Part shown: positions 15,536-24,310 of the stretch, piece by piece
How the letters are laid out: each line of letters starts with the position of its first letter
How positions within the stretch are numbered: the stretch's first letter is position 1
DNA from: a bacterium
Lineage (GTDB): Bacteria; SZUA-79; Acidulodesulfobacterales; Acidulodesulfobacteraceae
DNA: 52,664 nt
Direction of reading: 5' to 3'
Assembly: GCA_027319095.1 (NCBI GenBank)
Contig: DAHVNW010000009.1
Span: forward strand, 1-52,664
Program-made: the position numbers and the translations under genes
The notes under the pieces: model-generated
What the model saw: only the letters and a program-made list of their open reading frames with translations
The model's database searches: none
What the model was told of the DNA's origin: nothing

Positions 15536-15663
15536 TAAAGCCAAATTGCGGAGGCTGACGGTTTATAAAAGCCAAATTGCGGAGGCTGACGGTTTATAAA
15601 AGCCAAAGGCTTTTATGTCAGCCGAAGCGTTATGTCAGCCGAAGCGTTATGTCAGCCGAAGCG
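15536..15663. repeat. Short tandem and inverted repeats downstream of trxA
   Basis: Within the gene-free stretch 15389-15708 there is a 31-base period (units at about 15536 and 15567, with a partial third unit at 15598). This is followed by three exact 17-base copies at 15613-15629, 15630-15646 and 15647-15663. The second series is partly the reverse complement of the first (GGCTGAC against GTCAGCC), and ATAAAAGCC-AAA-GGCTTTTAT can form a 9-bp hairpin at their junction. The stretch is richer in G+C than its surroundings. It could end the trxA transcript. Confidence 0.7.
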
Positions 15664-15708
15664 CCGCTTATGCAGTGTGTTTATATAATATCTACCGGCA
15701 AATTTGGG

Positions 15709-16959
15709 TTAAAAACTCATTATAACTTCTTTTATAGATTTGTTAGTCGATTTAGAAACGGTGAAATTTATATTATCTATCGTAAATTTTTCTCCTGGGA
15801 CAGGTATTCTTCCGAGTCTGTCCATTATCAGTCCAGACAATGTTTCATAATCGGCTTCAGGATGGCTTGTTATATTCAGATTGAAAAGCTCGGCCAATTC
15901 GTCTAAAGTTAATCTTGTGTTAATCAAATAAGTATTTTTGCTTATTTTTTTATACATTGCTTCTTCTTCGTCTGTTTCGTCCCTGATTTCTCCTACGATT
16001 TCTTCGAGAATATCTTCGAATGTAATTATTCCTGAGGCGCCGCCGTATTCGTCAACCACGACTACCATCTGTTGGCGGCTTTTCTGCATCTTTATCATTA
16101 TATTGGATATTTTTAGCGTTTCCGGTATAAATAATACCGGTTTTGCTATTTCTCCAGTTACTTTGTCTATATTTTGCGAATTGTAAGCGTCAAAAGCGAA
16201 AACTAATCCCGAAATATTATCTACGCGGTCTTTGTAAACCGGTATTCTTGAATAATTAGTTTCGGCAAAAACCCGTCTTGTTTTATTTATGTCGTCCGTT
16301 TCGTTTAAAGCTATTACCCTTATAAGCGGAATCATAATATCTTTTGCCGTTTTGCTCCCAAATTCAAATATCCTTTTTATTATTTTTTTGTCGTATTCTT
16401 TAAACTCTTCTATGTTTCCACTGATTGTAAGAACTTTTATGAGCTCGTCTTTCGTCAGAAAAACGTTTTTTGATTTGCTTTTAAAAATTACGTTTAACAG
16501 CTTGGATAAAGCGATAAAAATAATATTTATAGGAAAGAATATAACCGAAAAAGCGGCTATCGGAGGTATACTTTTTAACATGAGGTTGTTAGCATACCGC
16601 CTGTATATCATCTTGGGGATTATTTCCCCGAAAATTACCATAACAGGCGTTAGAATAACGGCCACGACGAACGGGGTATAAGATTTTGCATATCCGTATA
16701 TAATCGAAGTGGCAAGAATAGTTGCGGTAGTGTATGCGATATTATTTCCGATAAGAGACGTGGAAAAAGTGCTTTCGGGCTTTTTAGTAACATTGAGCAA
16801 AAATTTAGCAAGTTTGCTTCCATTAGATTCTTTATGTTTTATTTTAATCTTATCATAACTGATAATGCCGATTTCCGAACCGGCAAAAAACCCTTCGAAA
16901 AAGATAGCGGCGATAATTACCGCAAGATAAATATATATGCTATTGGACGTCATATTCAT
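15709..16959 (-). CDS. CNNM/CorC-type membrane protein with CBS pair and CorC_HlyC domain
   Basis: A 416-residue protein with an N-terminal CNNM transmembrane domain (about 1-190, including EGFFAGSEIGIISYDKIK and a FGEIIPKMIYRR segment), a CBS-domain pair (about 200-320, ending VVVVDEYGGASGIITFEDILEEIVGEI) and a C-terminal CorC_HlyC domain (INTRLTLDELAELFNLN...GRIPVPGE). Such proteins are linked to magnesium or cobalt efflux and were once called hemolysin-like. It overlaps the upstream related gene (16940-17911) by 20 bases on the same strand, which indicates translational coupling. Confidence 0.9.
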   Translation of the reverse strand: MNMTSNSIYIYLAVIIAAIFFEGFFAGSEIGIISYDKIKIKHKESNGSKLAKFLLNVTKKPESTFSTSLIGNNIAYTTATILATSIIYGYAKSYTPFVVAVILTPVMVIFGEIIPKMIYRRYANNLMLKSIPPIAAFSVIFFPINIIFIALSKLLNVIFKSKSKNVFLTKDELIKVLTISGNIEEFKEYDKKIIKRIFEFGSKTAKDIMIPLIRVIALNETDDINKTRRVFAETNYSRIPVYKDRVDNISGLVFAFDAYNSQNIDKVTGEIAKPVLFIPETLKISNIMIKMQKSRQQMVVVVDEYGGASGIITFEDILEEIVGEIRDETDEEEAMYKKISKNTYLINTRLTLDELAELFNLNITSHPEADYETLSGLIMDRLGRIPVPGEKFTIDNINFTVSKSTNKSIKEVIMSF

Positions 16960-17911
16960 CCTCTATTTCGCCGAAAATTTCTTCCAATAAATCTTCCATA
17001 GTTATGATACCGGCCATTTTCCCGTATTCGTTTACGACGACCGCGATATGTATTTTTTTCTTTTGAAGTTCCCTAAAAAGTTCGAGCGCATTTTTTGAAC
17101 CCGGAATAAAATAAGGCTTTATCAAAAAAGAATTAAGCGTTCTTTTTTCTTCTCCCTTATTATAAGCTTTCGATAAAATATTTTTTGCGAGAATTATTCC
17201 TATTATATTGTCTTTTTCCCTGAAATATATAGGGATACGCGAGAAATGGTTCGCTTCGATAAGTTCCATTGCGGGAGAAACGTTAGTATTTACGTCCAGT
17301 TCAAATACGTCGTCTTTATTGGTCATAATATTCGAGGCTTTTAAGTAAGAGAGTTTTAGAAAATTTTTAATGAACTCGTATTCCTTTTCTTTTATTTCGC
17401 CCTCGTTTTTGCCAATTTCTATAATAGTTCTTAATTCTTCGTTAGAAATAGATTCATCTTTTTTTAACTGAAGGCGTTTTCCGCGCAGTCCGGTTTTTTC
17501 AATCAGCAATCCTGTAAAGTAAACCGGAAGGTAAAATATTTCGGAAACGGGCATAGACAATTCTAACGGTTTTTTAAGCGCGATTATTTTAGGAATTATT
17601 TCCGCAAGCACGATAAGAATAAGCGAAATTAATACAATTGAATAAAAAACGGGAATATGTTTAAAATAAGAATTCAAAACTATAGACCCTATACTTGCGG
17701 CTATAACGTTGGCAGCCATATTTCCAATTAAGATTATAACAAGGAAAACCGACGAGTTCCTTATCAAAAAAATCACCCTATTTTTTTTTCGCAGGTTTAA
17801 TTCGTCTATATCGGTTTGGGTCAAAGAAAATATAGACGACTCTGAAATCGAAAAAACGGAAGAAATTATGAGGAATAAAAAAAATAGCGACAACGATAAA
17901 ATTATATACAT
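16940..17911 (-). CDS. CNNM-CBS membrane protein lacking the CorC_HlyC domain
   Basis: A 323-residue relative of the next gene. It has the CNNM membrane domain (SSVFSISESSIFSLTQTDID near the start, LAEIIPKIIALKKP) and a CBS pair ending HIAVVVNEYGKMAGIITMEDLLEEIFGEI, but stops there, without the C-terminal CorC_HlyC domain of its neighbour. The two genes may work as a pair, with the longer one supplying the missing domain. Its stop overlaps the next start by 20 bases. It is read in the same direction as thiL, 3 bases after it. Confidence 0.88.
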   Translation of the reverse strand: MYIILSLSLFFLFLIISSVFSISESSIFSLTQTDIDELNLRKKNRVIFLIRNSSVFLVIILIGNMAANVIAASIGSIVLNSYFKHIPVFYSIVLISLILIVLAEIIPKIIALKKPLELSMPVSEIFYLPVYFTGLLIEKTGLRGKRLQLKKDESISNEELRTIIEIGKNEGEIKEKEYEFIKNFLKLSYLKASNIMTNKDDVFELDVNTNVSPAMELIEANHFSRIPIYFREKDNIIGIILAKNILSKAYNKGEEKRTLNSFLIKPYFIPGSKNALELFRELQKKKIHIAVVVNEYGKMAGIITMEDLLEEIFGEIEDEYDVQ

Positions 17912-17914
17912 AAT

Positions 17915-18952
17915 TTATAAATGTCTAAAAGTAAAATCCTTACGGGTATAAGGACTGCCGTTTTTTAAAAAATTTACCGTAGCCGGTTTATTCGTGATAT
18001 ATCCTATTTTTTTAATTTTAATGCCGGCGCCTGTTTCCTTCGACAATTTTTGCAGTTCTTTTTCGCCATACTCTTCATCGGCAGTCCATAAAAGTTCGTA
18101 ATCTTCTCCGAATGAAACCGCGGCGTCCATATAATTCTCTATATTTAAAATGCCAGCTATTTCTCTTAATTCTTCGTTTATGGGAATATCTTCGATTTCG
18201 ATTTCGCATCCGCATCCTTTCCCGAGGATGTTAAAAACGTCTTTGGAAAGTCCGTCGCTGATATCGGTTAAGGAATTTGCAAGTTTTTTTTCCGATAATT
18301 TCCTTCCCAGATTTATCCTCGGCATAGGAAGTTTGTATTTTTCGATGAAATTTTCTATAAGTTTTTTATCCTTAAATCTAATTTTCTTTTCTAAAATTGT
18401 TTTTTTTTTGCTTCCGAGATAAAAAACCATCCATGAATTTCCAAGTTCTCCGGACACATATACGGGGTTGTCCGTCCGGGAATTATATCTGTTTATTACT
18501 TTTTCGTCTTCGAAATCGCCCATAATAGTTATAGATATGGAAAATTCCGATGATTTAGATATATTTCCGCCTATAAGAGAAACTCTGTATTTTTTTGCAG
18601 AGTCTATAATGCCGCGCAGCGTTTGATTAATATCGGTTTGACTTATATATCCCGGTATAAAAAGAGATAAAACAAAAAATTTCGGAACTCCGCCCATAGC
18701 CGCAATATCGCTTAAATTTACGAGAAGGGATTTTTTTCCTATTTCATAAAAATTATATAAATCTAAATTAAAATGAACGTTTTCCGTTATGCTGTCCGAG
18801 CTTACGAGAATTCTATTTTTATCGTCTATAACGGCGCAATCGTCCCCGATTGATTTGACGATTAACGATTTATTGAACTTCAGAGTTTCCGCGCTAAGCT
18901 TTTCAATCTCTTTGATTAATGCGGTTTCATTTAATTTTTCTTTTTTGAACAC
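17915..18952 (-). CDS. thiL: Thiamine-monophosphate kinase ThiL
   Basis: Phosphorylates thiamine monophosphate to the diphosphate coenzyme. Motifs: [57 protein letters not shown] and [13 protein letters not shown], all in family order. An upstream ATG at 19021 would overlap lon by 95 bases and add residues that the family lacks, so I prefer the GTG at 18952, giving about 345 residues and a 26-base overlap with lon. The start choice is uncertain. It is coupled to lon upstream and the CNNM-type pair downstream. Confidence 0.9.
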   Translation of the reverse strand: MFKKEKLNETALIKEIEKLSAETLKFNKSLIVKSIGDDCAVIDDKNRILVSSDSITENVHFNLDLYNFYEIGKKSLLVNLSDIAAMGGVPKFFVLSLFIPGYISQTDINQTLRGIIDSAKKYRVSLIGGNISKSSEFSISITIMGDFEDEKVINRYNSRTDNPVYVSGELGNSWMVFYLGSKKKTILEKKIRFKDKKLIENFIEKYKLPMPRINLGRKLSEKKLANSLTDISDGLSKDVFNILGKGCGCEIEIEDIPINEELREIAGILNIENYMDAAVSFGEDYELLWTADEEYGEKELQKLSKETGAGIKIKKIGYITNKPATVNFLKNGSPYTRKDFTFRHL

Positions 18953-21485
18953 CCTTATTTTTGCCGGCAGTTTTTTTATTATTTTTAGCGGTTGAACCGG
19001 ATGAAGAATTTGCATCGGCATTTAAGTCCGAAATATTCGATATTCCGATTATTGCATGTTTTATAACCTCATCCATATGCCTTACCGGTATAAATTTGAG
19101 ATTTTTTTTAACCAACTTTGAGATTTCTTCCAAATCCTTTTTATTTCTTTCCGGTATTAAGACGATTTTTATTCCTGCTCTAAGCGCAGCAAGAGATTTT
19201 TCTTTAAGTCCGCCTATCGGCAATACGTTTCCTCTTAAAGTTATTTCGCCTGTCATTGCAATGTCTTTTTTAACCGGTTTTTTTAATATAGCCGAAATTA
19301 AAGACGTTGCCATCGTAATTCCGGCAGACGGTCCGTCTTTCGGTATAGCTCCTTCCGGAATATGAATATGTATATCGTTTTTTTCGAACGTATCGGGCTT
19401 AATCCCAAGTTCTTCTGCTTTAGACCTGGCATAACTGACTGCCGCATGGGCAGACTCTTTCATGACTTCGCCAAGCTGGCCCGTAAGCGATACCCCTCCT
19501 TTTCCCTTTACGAGGATAGTTTCGATATATAAAACTTCTCCGCCTACCGGCGTCCATGCAAGACCTGTAGCGACGCCTATTTCGTCTTTTTGCCTTTCTT
19601 CTTCGGGAAGAATTTTTATGGTGCCGAGATATTTATGAACGTTTCTGTCCGTAATAAAATATTTTTTAATTTTATTTTCGGCTATGAGTCTTGCGACTTT
19701 TCTGCAAACCGTACCTATTTCTCTTTCCAAATTTCTTAATCCGGCTTCGCGGGTATAGCCGGAAATTATCGTTTTGATAGCTCTAGGCTTAAATTCTATA
19801 TAGTCGTTTTTCAATCCGTTTTCTTTTATCTGCCTCGGTATAAGATATTTTTCGGTTATTTTTTCCTTTTCTTCCAGCGTATATCCCGATAAATTTATAA
19901 TTTCCATCCTGTCCCTCAAAGGCGACGGTATGGTGTCGGCCACATTGGCCGTCGCCACGAACATAACGTTAGACAGATCGAACGGAACATTCAAATAGTG
20001 GTCTGAAAAAGAAAAATTTTGTTCAGGATCTAAAACCTCTAAGAGAGCGGAAGAAGGATCGCCCCTGAAATCCGTGCCTACCTTATCTATTTCGTCTATC
20101 ATGAAAACAGGATTGTTAGTTCCGCCCTGTTTTATTCCCTGGATTATTCTTCCCGGAAGGGCTCCGACATACGTTCTCCTGTGCCCTCTTATTTCGGCCT
20201 CGTCATGCACGCCGCCAAGTGACACCCTTATAAATTTTCTATTCATCGATTTCGCGATAGACCTGCCTAAGGAAGTTTTTCCGACGCCTGGAGGTCCGAT
20301 AAAGCAAAGAATGGGCCCCTTCATTTTTTTATTTAATTTTCTAACGCTTAAGTATTCGAGTATTCTTTCTTTAATTTTTTCCAAATCGTAGTGGTCTTCG
20401 TCCAATATCTTTTTGGCTGTTTCGATATCGAGATTGTCCTTAGTCCTTTTTGACCAGGGGATATCGGAAAGCCATTCTAAATAAGTTCTTATGGTAGAAG
20501 CTTCTGCGGCATCCTGATGCATGGACTCGAGTCTCGATAACTGTTTTTCAGCTTCTTTAAGGACTTCGGGAGGCATTTTTGCCGCGGTAATTTTTTCTCT
20601 TAATTCGGCAATCTCCTGGGATTTCTCATCGGTTTCCCCAAGTTCCTGCTTAATCTGTCTTAACTGTTCTCTTAAAAAATAATCCCTTTGCGTTTTAGAC
20701 ATTTCTTCTTTAGCCTGGGATTGAATCTTTGCCTGCATAGAAAGAATTTCTATTTCTCTTGCGAGTATGTCGTTAACCCTCTTGAGTCTTTCGATTTGAT
20801 CGGTTTCTTCTAAAATTTTTTGAGATTCGTCTATTTTTAAACCTAAGTTAGATGCAACTATATCTGCAAGCCTTCCCGGGTTGGTAATATTTTCGAGGAT
20901 TATTAATATATCCTGCGAAGGAAGCCTGCCTAAAGATACGTATTTCTCGAGCTGTTCCTTAACGTTTCTCATTAGCGCGTCGACCGCAGGGGTAATTTCG
21001 ACAATATTTTCGTCCTTTATTTTAGATACTTTTACAAGGTAGAACGGCTTTATCTGAACGAATGTTTCTATCCTGGCTTTTAACAGTCCCTGTACGAGTA
21101 TTTTAACCCTGCCGTCCGGCAGTTTAAGCATCTTCATAATCATTGCTACGACGCCTACGTCGTATATATCGTTTTGAGAAGGTTCTTCCACGATTATGTC
21201 TTTCTGTGCAGATAAAAGTATCAGTCTGTCTTTGGAAAGAGCTTCGTCCACTGCTTTAATGGAGGCCTCTCTTCCTACGAAAAGAGGAATTATCATAAAA
21301 GGAAAGAGGACAAGGTCTCTTATCGGTAAAAGAGGAATCGCTTCAGGCAGTTGAATTTCATCAGGGAGGTCCTGCTGTTCTATGGTCTCTCCTTTTCCTA
21401 TTATTATTTCATTAAGGTTGCCATTTGAATTGCGGGCAAAACTTTTCAAGCTGTTAACGTCCGCATTTGTTTTATTTTTAATCAT
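18927..21485 (-). CDS. lon: ATP-dependent protease Lon
   Basis: About 852 residues. The N-terminal LON substrate-binding domain ([22 protein letters not shown]-like region) is followed by a coiled region, the AAA+ domain with [16 protein letters not shown] (Walker A) and MIDEIDKVG (Walker B), and the C-terminal Ser-Lys protease domain with [12 protein letters not shown]. Lon degrades misfolded and regulatory proteins in the cytoplasm. The ATG at 21485 is chosen because AGGGGA lies 6-11 bases before it; an in-frame ATG at 21512 has no such site. A small heat-shock protein gene lies upstream on the same strand, a sensible stress-protein neighbour. Confidence 0.97.
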   Translation of the reverse strand: MIKNKTNADVNSLKSFARNSNGNLNEIIIGKGETIEQQDLPDEIQLPEAIPLLPIRDLVLFPFMIIPLFVGREASIKAVDEALSKDRLILLSAQKDIIVEEPSQNDIYDVGVVAMIMKMLKLPDGRVKILVQGLLKARIETFVQIKPFYLVKVSKIKDENIVEITPAVDALMRNVKEQLEKYVSLGRLPSQDILIILENITNPGRLADIVASNLGLKIDESQKILEETDQIERLKRVNDILAREIEILSMQAKIQSQAKEEMSKTQRDYFLREQLRQIKQELGETDEKSQEIAELREKITAAKMPPEVLKEAEKQLSRLESMHQDAAEASTIRTYLEWLSDIPWSKRTKDNLDIETAKKILDEDHYDLEKIKERILEYLSVRKLNKKMKGPILCFIGPPGVGKTSLGRSIAKSMNRKFIRVSLGGVHDEAEIRGHRRTYVGALPGRIIQGIKQGGTNNPVFMIDEIDKVGTDFRGDPSSALLEVLDPEQNFSFSDHYLNVPFDLSNVMFVATANVADTIPSPLRDRMEIINLSGYTLEEKEKITEKYLIPRQIKENGLKNDYIEFKPRAIKTIISGYTREAGLRNLEREIGTVCRKVARLIAENKIKKYFITDRNVHKYLGTIKILPEEERQKDEIGVATGLAWTPVGGEVLYIETILVKGKGGVSLTGQLGEVMKESAHAAVSYARSKAEELGIKPDTFEKNDIHIHIPEGAIPKDGPSAGITMATSLISAILKKPVKKDIAMTGEITLRGNVLPIGGLKEKSLAALRAGIKIVLIPERNKKDLEEISKLVKKNLKFIPVRHMDEVIKHAIIGISNISDLNADANSSSGSTAKNNKKTAGKNKGVQKRKIK

Positions 21486-21572
21486 ATTTATTCCCCTGTT
21501 ATGCAATCGCATTATTAATGCATATTCTTTATGTATTATATTATTTTATTATACAATAATTTTAATTCGCAA

Positions 21573-22022
21573 TCATGAAATATATACCAAAGTTTCCGAA
21601 TTTGTAAAGATATCGCCTATTTCAAAATTTATTTTTAAAACTCCGTCCGATAAAACTGCCTTTATATTTTGCGTAGAAGGAAAGGCGGGCAAGAGGACGA
21701 ATCTTTCAAACCTGCCGAATCTTCTTTCCAAGCAGTAAAAATTCACCTCCGGTTTTATTTTAGGTTCCGATTTCCATCTTATTACCAATATATTATCGTG
21801 AACGCTTATAAAGATGTTTTCCTTGGAAATTCCCGGCAATTCGATTTCGATAGACAAATAATTTTTATTTATATAAATATCGATAGGAGCGGAGTTTGTT
21901 TTGAAAGAATAAGGTAAATCCTCTATCGGCAGAAATCCGAAATGAAAGTAAAAAAGCCTTTCCACATCGTTTTTAAATTTTATAATTTTTTTACCGAAAT
22001 TTTCGTCGTCAAACAATTTCAT
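21573..22022 (-). CDS. Small heat shock protein, Hsp20 family
   Basis: A 149-residue protein with an alpha-crystallin domain: APIDIYINKNYLSIEIELPG, then ISKENIFISVHDNILVIRWKS, then the ERRFGRFERFVLLPA loop and the closing LSDGVLKINFE. It would act as an ATP-independent holdase chaperone. It lies between galU and lon, all on the minus strand, with 17 bases to galU. The I-x-I motif expected at the C-terminus is reduced to LVYIS. Confidence 0.92.
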   Translation of the reverse strand: MKLFDDENFGKKIIKFKNDVERLFYFHFGFLPIEDLPYSFKTNSAPIDIYINKNYLSIEIELPGISKENIFISVHDNILVIRWKSEPKIKPEVNFYCLERRFGRFERFVLLPAFPSTQNIKAVLSDGVLKINFEIGDIFTNSETLVYIS

Positions 22023-22039
22023 TATTATAATTTATAATT

Positions 22040-22906
22040 TTAACATAAATTAGATTTTTTAATAAATTCGCTCAATCTATTTTTTATTTCCTCATTTTTT
22101 AACCCGTAAATTATCTGCGCTTTCAGCAGGTCTAATTTATTGCCGCCGTCATACCTGTTCCCCTCGAATTCCAGAGCGTAAACCGGTTGAATTTGCAAGA
22201 GCGATTTTATTGCGTCGGTAAGCTGAATCTCCCCGCCTTTGCCAGGTTTCGTATCTTTAAGAAAATTAAATATGTCGGGCATTAAAATGTATCTTCCTAT
22301 TATGGCAAGATTGGAAGGAGCGTCTTTGACGTCCGGTTTTTCGACCAGGTCTTCTACGGAATACAATCCTTTTTTAATTTCTTTCATGCTTATTATTCCA
22401 TACCTAGAAACATCTTCGTCTTTCACCCTTTGAACTGCAAGAACGGAATATCTATAATTTTTATAAATTTCTATCATCTGCTTCATGACGGGAACGGCTG
22501 AGTCTATAATGTCGTCGCTAAGAACTACGGCAAATGGTTCTTCTCCTACCATGTTCTGCGAGCATAAGATTGCATGCCCGAGCCCCAGCGCATCTTTTTG
22601 CCTCGTGTATGTCAGATTTATCCTGTCTGATATTTCGTCGATGGATTTTAGCAGATGATGCTTTCCTTTTTCTTTCAATAAAATTTCATGTTCTATCGAC
22701 CTGTCGAAATAATCTTCTATGGCCGTTTTGCCTCTGCCGGTAATAATAATTATATCGGTAATGTTTGCGTTTATACATTCTTCTACGCCGTACTGTATAA
22801 GAGGTTTGTCAACAAGCACGAGCATCTCTTTCGGAATAGATTTCGTAATGGGCAGGAGTCTTGTTCCGAGACCGGCGGCAGGAAAGACCGCCTTATTGAC
22901 TTTCAT
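22040..22906 (-). CDS. galU: UTP-glucose-1-phosphate uridylyltransferase GalU
   Basis: A 288-residue enzyme making UDP-glucose for envelope polysaccharides. The nucleotide-binding start KAVFPAAGLGTRLLPITKSIPKEML-like motif is present, followed by KPLIQYGVEE, QKDALGLGHAI, FAVVLSDDI, LVEKP and EFEGNRYDGGNKLDLLKA. Length and motif order are standard for GalU. AGGTTTTT-type weak ribosome region; the ATG is the first in frame and fits the family start. It is divergent from the TlpA-like gene at 23092. Confidence 0.96.
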   Translation of the reverse strand: MKVNKAVFPAAGLGTRLLPITKSIPKEMLVLVDKPLIQYGVEECINANITDIIIITGRGKTAIEDYFDRSIEHEILLKEKGKHHLLKSIDEISDRINLTYTRQKDALGLGHAILCSQNMVGEEPFAVVLSDDIIDSAVPVMKQMIEIYKNYRYSVLAVQRVKDEDVSRYGIISMKEIKKGLYSVEDLVEKPDVKDAPSNLAIIGRYILMPDIFNFLKDTKPGKGGEIQLTDAIKSLLQIQPVYALEFEGNRYDGGNKLDLLKAQIIYGLKNEEIKNRLSEFIKKSNLC

Positions 22907-22974
22907 TGAAAAAAACCTCCCACTATAAGTATTTTAAATGAATTAATATTGACTAATATATCATAAAAAAAAAA

Positions 22975-22997
22975 ATTATCAATATTATTTTGATAAT
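22975..22997. promoter_or_regulatory. Palindrome in the galU / tlpA divergent region
   Basis: ATTATCAA (22975-22982) and TTGATAAT (22990-22997) are exact reverse complements with a 7-base spacer. Placed between two divergent genes, it could be an operator or a terminator-like structure. No binding factor is recognisable. Confidence 0.3.
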
Positions 22998-23091
22998 ATT
23001 GCAGCTTTATGATAAAATAAACAAATTAAGCTGATTAGGTTAAACGTTTGAATAATAACTTTGGTTTTTTAGTTAATGAAACGATTTAAAA

Positions 23092-23670
23092 ATGAACAGA
23101 AGGAATATACAAATTTTTAAAGCGGCAATTTTTGTTTTGGCAATTATTTTTATTTCTATTTTAATAGTAAAAGCCCCTTCTTTAATTTGGAAAAAAGGTT
23201 ATGCGGTTAAAAAATCGGGCAATGAAGTCCTGGCGCCGCCTTTTTCCGTTCCAAGCATTAACTATAAAGGAAAGATTTTATCTATAAAAAGCTATAAAGG
23301 AAAAATCGTTTTAGTAAATTTCTGGGCAACATGGTGCCCCCCATGCAGGGCAGAGGTCCCAATGCTGGAGAAATTTTATAAACTTCATAAAAGAGAAGGG
23401 TTTGTCGTAATAGGGCTTTCCGTAAACGATCAGGGCAAAAATTACGTCGAACATTTTGTAAGGACTTTTAAAGGCGGCATAATAACTTATCCTGTGGGAA
23501 TGGCTACCTATTCCATAGAAAAAGCATACGGAAATATATACGAAATTCCGCAATCCTTTTTAATAAACAGGCAGGGCGTCGTCGTAAAACATATAACCGG
23601 AGAATTGCCGCCCGGATATTTGTCTTACGAATTTAATAAGTTAAATAAAGCAAGAGGGAATAAAAAGTAA
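23092..23670 (+). CDS. TlpA/ResA-type membrane-anchored thioredoxin-like protein
   Basis: A 192-residue protein with an N-terminal signal anchor (about 9-28) and a periplasmic thioredoxin fold. The active site is FWATWCPPCRAEVPML with C82 and C85, followed by FVVIGLSVNDQG and the cis-Pro segment YEIPQSFLINRQG. ResA/TlpA-type proteins keep cytochrome c apoprotein cysteines reduced or act in other extracytoplasmic thiol exchange. With a SoxA-like diheme cytochrome in this genome a heme-maturation role is possible, but context here does not decide. Confidence 0.9.
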   Translation: MNRRNIQIFKAAIFVLAIIFISILIVKAPSLIWKKGYAVKKSGNEVLAPPFSVPSINYKGKILSIKSYKGKIVLVNFWATWCPPCRAEVPMLEKFYKLHKREGFVVIGLSVNDQGKNYVEHFVRTFKGGIITYPVGMATYSIEKAYGNIYEIPQSFLINRQGVVVKHITGELPPGYLSYEFNKLNKARGNKK

Positions 23671-23686
23671 AATCTTTATTTCACAC

Positions 23687-23824
23687 GGAGAGATGGCCGA
23701 GTCCGGTTTAAGGCGATTGACTCGAAATCAAACGAAGTACAGCGTAGCTAATTGTAGGCGTAAGCTTACCGGGGGTTCGTCGCTTTTAGCGCCTTTGGGC
23801 GCTCATCCCTCTATACCGCTGCGC
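23687..23824 (+). pseudogene. Interrupted tRNA-Ser copy
   Basis: From GGAGAGA at 23687 the sequence matches the intact tRNA-Ser at 23868 almost base for base, but a 20-base insertion (23731-23750) splits the anticodon stem and a 25-base insertion (23780-23804) splits the T loop. The second insertion contains AGCGCC-TTT-GGGCGCT, a 6-bp hairpin. The 3' acceptor strand is also altered and no longer pairs with GGAGAGA. It should not yield a working tRNA unless the insertions are removed. Confidence 0.75.
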
Positions 23825-23867
23825 AATTATGTTTATGCAATAAATTAATATTTAATATTTTTTATAC

Positions 23868-23959
23868 GGAGAGATGGCCGAGTCCGGTTTAAGGCGATTG
23901 ACTCGAAATCAATTGTAGGCGTAAGCTTACCGGGGGTTCGAATCCCTCTCTCTCCGCCA
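23868..23959 (+). tRNA. tRNA-Ser (anticodon CGA)
   Basis: A 92-base gene with acceptor GGAGAGA/TCTCTCC, discriminator G and encoded CCA (23957-23959). The anticodon arm is ATTGA-CTCGAAA-TCAAT, which gives anticodon CGA. A long variable arm (GTAGGC-GTAA-GCTTAC), as required for serine tRNA, and the TTCGAAT loop follow. It reads UCG codons. Confidence 0.95.
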
Positions 23960-23968
23960 TTATAATTA

Positions 23969-24310
23969 ATGAAATTTAATTACGATATAGATTACATAAC
24001 AAAGATTACCAAATTAAGCAAAGAATCTATTTTTAAACTGCTTGATTATTTTAGCGGGCTTCCCCTGCAAGCTAAAATAGAAGTATTTTTCATAAGCAAA
24101 ATAATAGAGGAAGACGACGAATTTGCATTTCATCAACTTTATTTCGATAAAGACAGGTCTGCTGAATATGAATTCTCTTTATTTATTCTGGGCATCGAAA
24201 GAATATATTCCGTCGAACACAGGGAAAGCGAAGCGGAAGGCAAAAAGCTTTCTTCCTATAAACTTAATCTGATTTCAAAAATTAAAGAACTAAGGGCTTT
24301 GAATGAATGA
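23969..24310 (+). CDS. Hypothetical 113-residue protein upstream of dsrN
   Basis: A soluble, mostly helical, charged protein (KITKLSKESIFKLLDYFSGLP..., EDDEFAFHQLYFDKDRSAEYEF). I do not recognise a family. It begins 9 bases after the tRNA and its last 8 bases overlap the start of the CbiA-like gene, which points to translational coupling with it. No cysteines and no signal peptide. Given its place at the head of the dsr region it is worth noting, but no function can be read from it. Confidence 0.6.
   Translation: MKFNYDIDYITKITKLSKESIFKLLDYFSGLPLQAKIEVFFISKIIEEDDEFAFHQLYFDKDRSAEYEFSLFILGIERIYSVEHRESEAEGKKLSSYKLNLISKIKELRALNE

Noticed and set aside
15613-15663. Three 17-base repeats as a possible CRISPR array
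   Set aside because: The copies are directly adjacent without spacers, too short, and no cas gene is near.
15577-15906. 109-codon open frame on the plus strand
   Set aside because: It runs through the repeat array and the antisense of the CNNM/CorC gene; composition is not protein-like.
22975-22997. FNR-type binding site in the palindrome
   Set aside because: Arm sequence partly fits TTGAT/ATCAA but the order and spacing are wrong.
23687-23824. Interrupted tRNA-Ser as an intron-bearing functional tRNA
   Set aside because: The inserts are only 20 and 25 bases, two in one gene, with no group I or archaeal bulge-helix-bulge features, and the acceptor stem no longer pairs.
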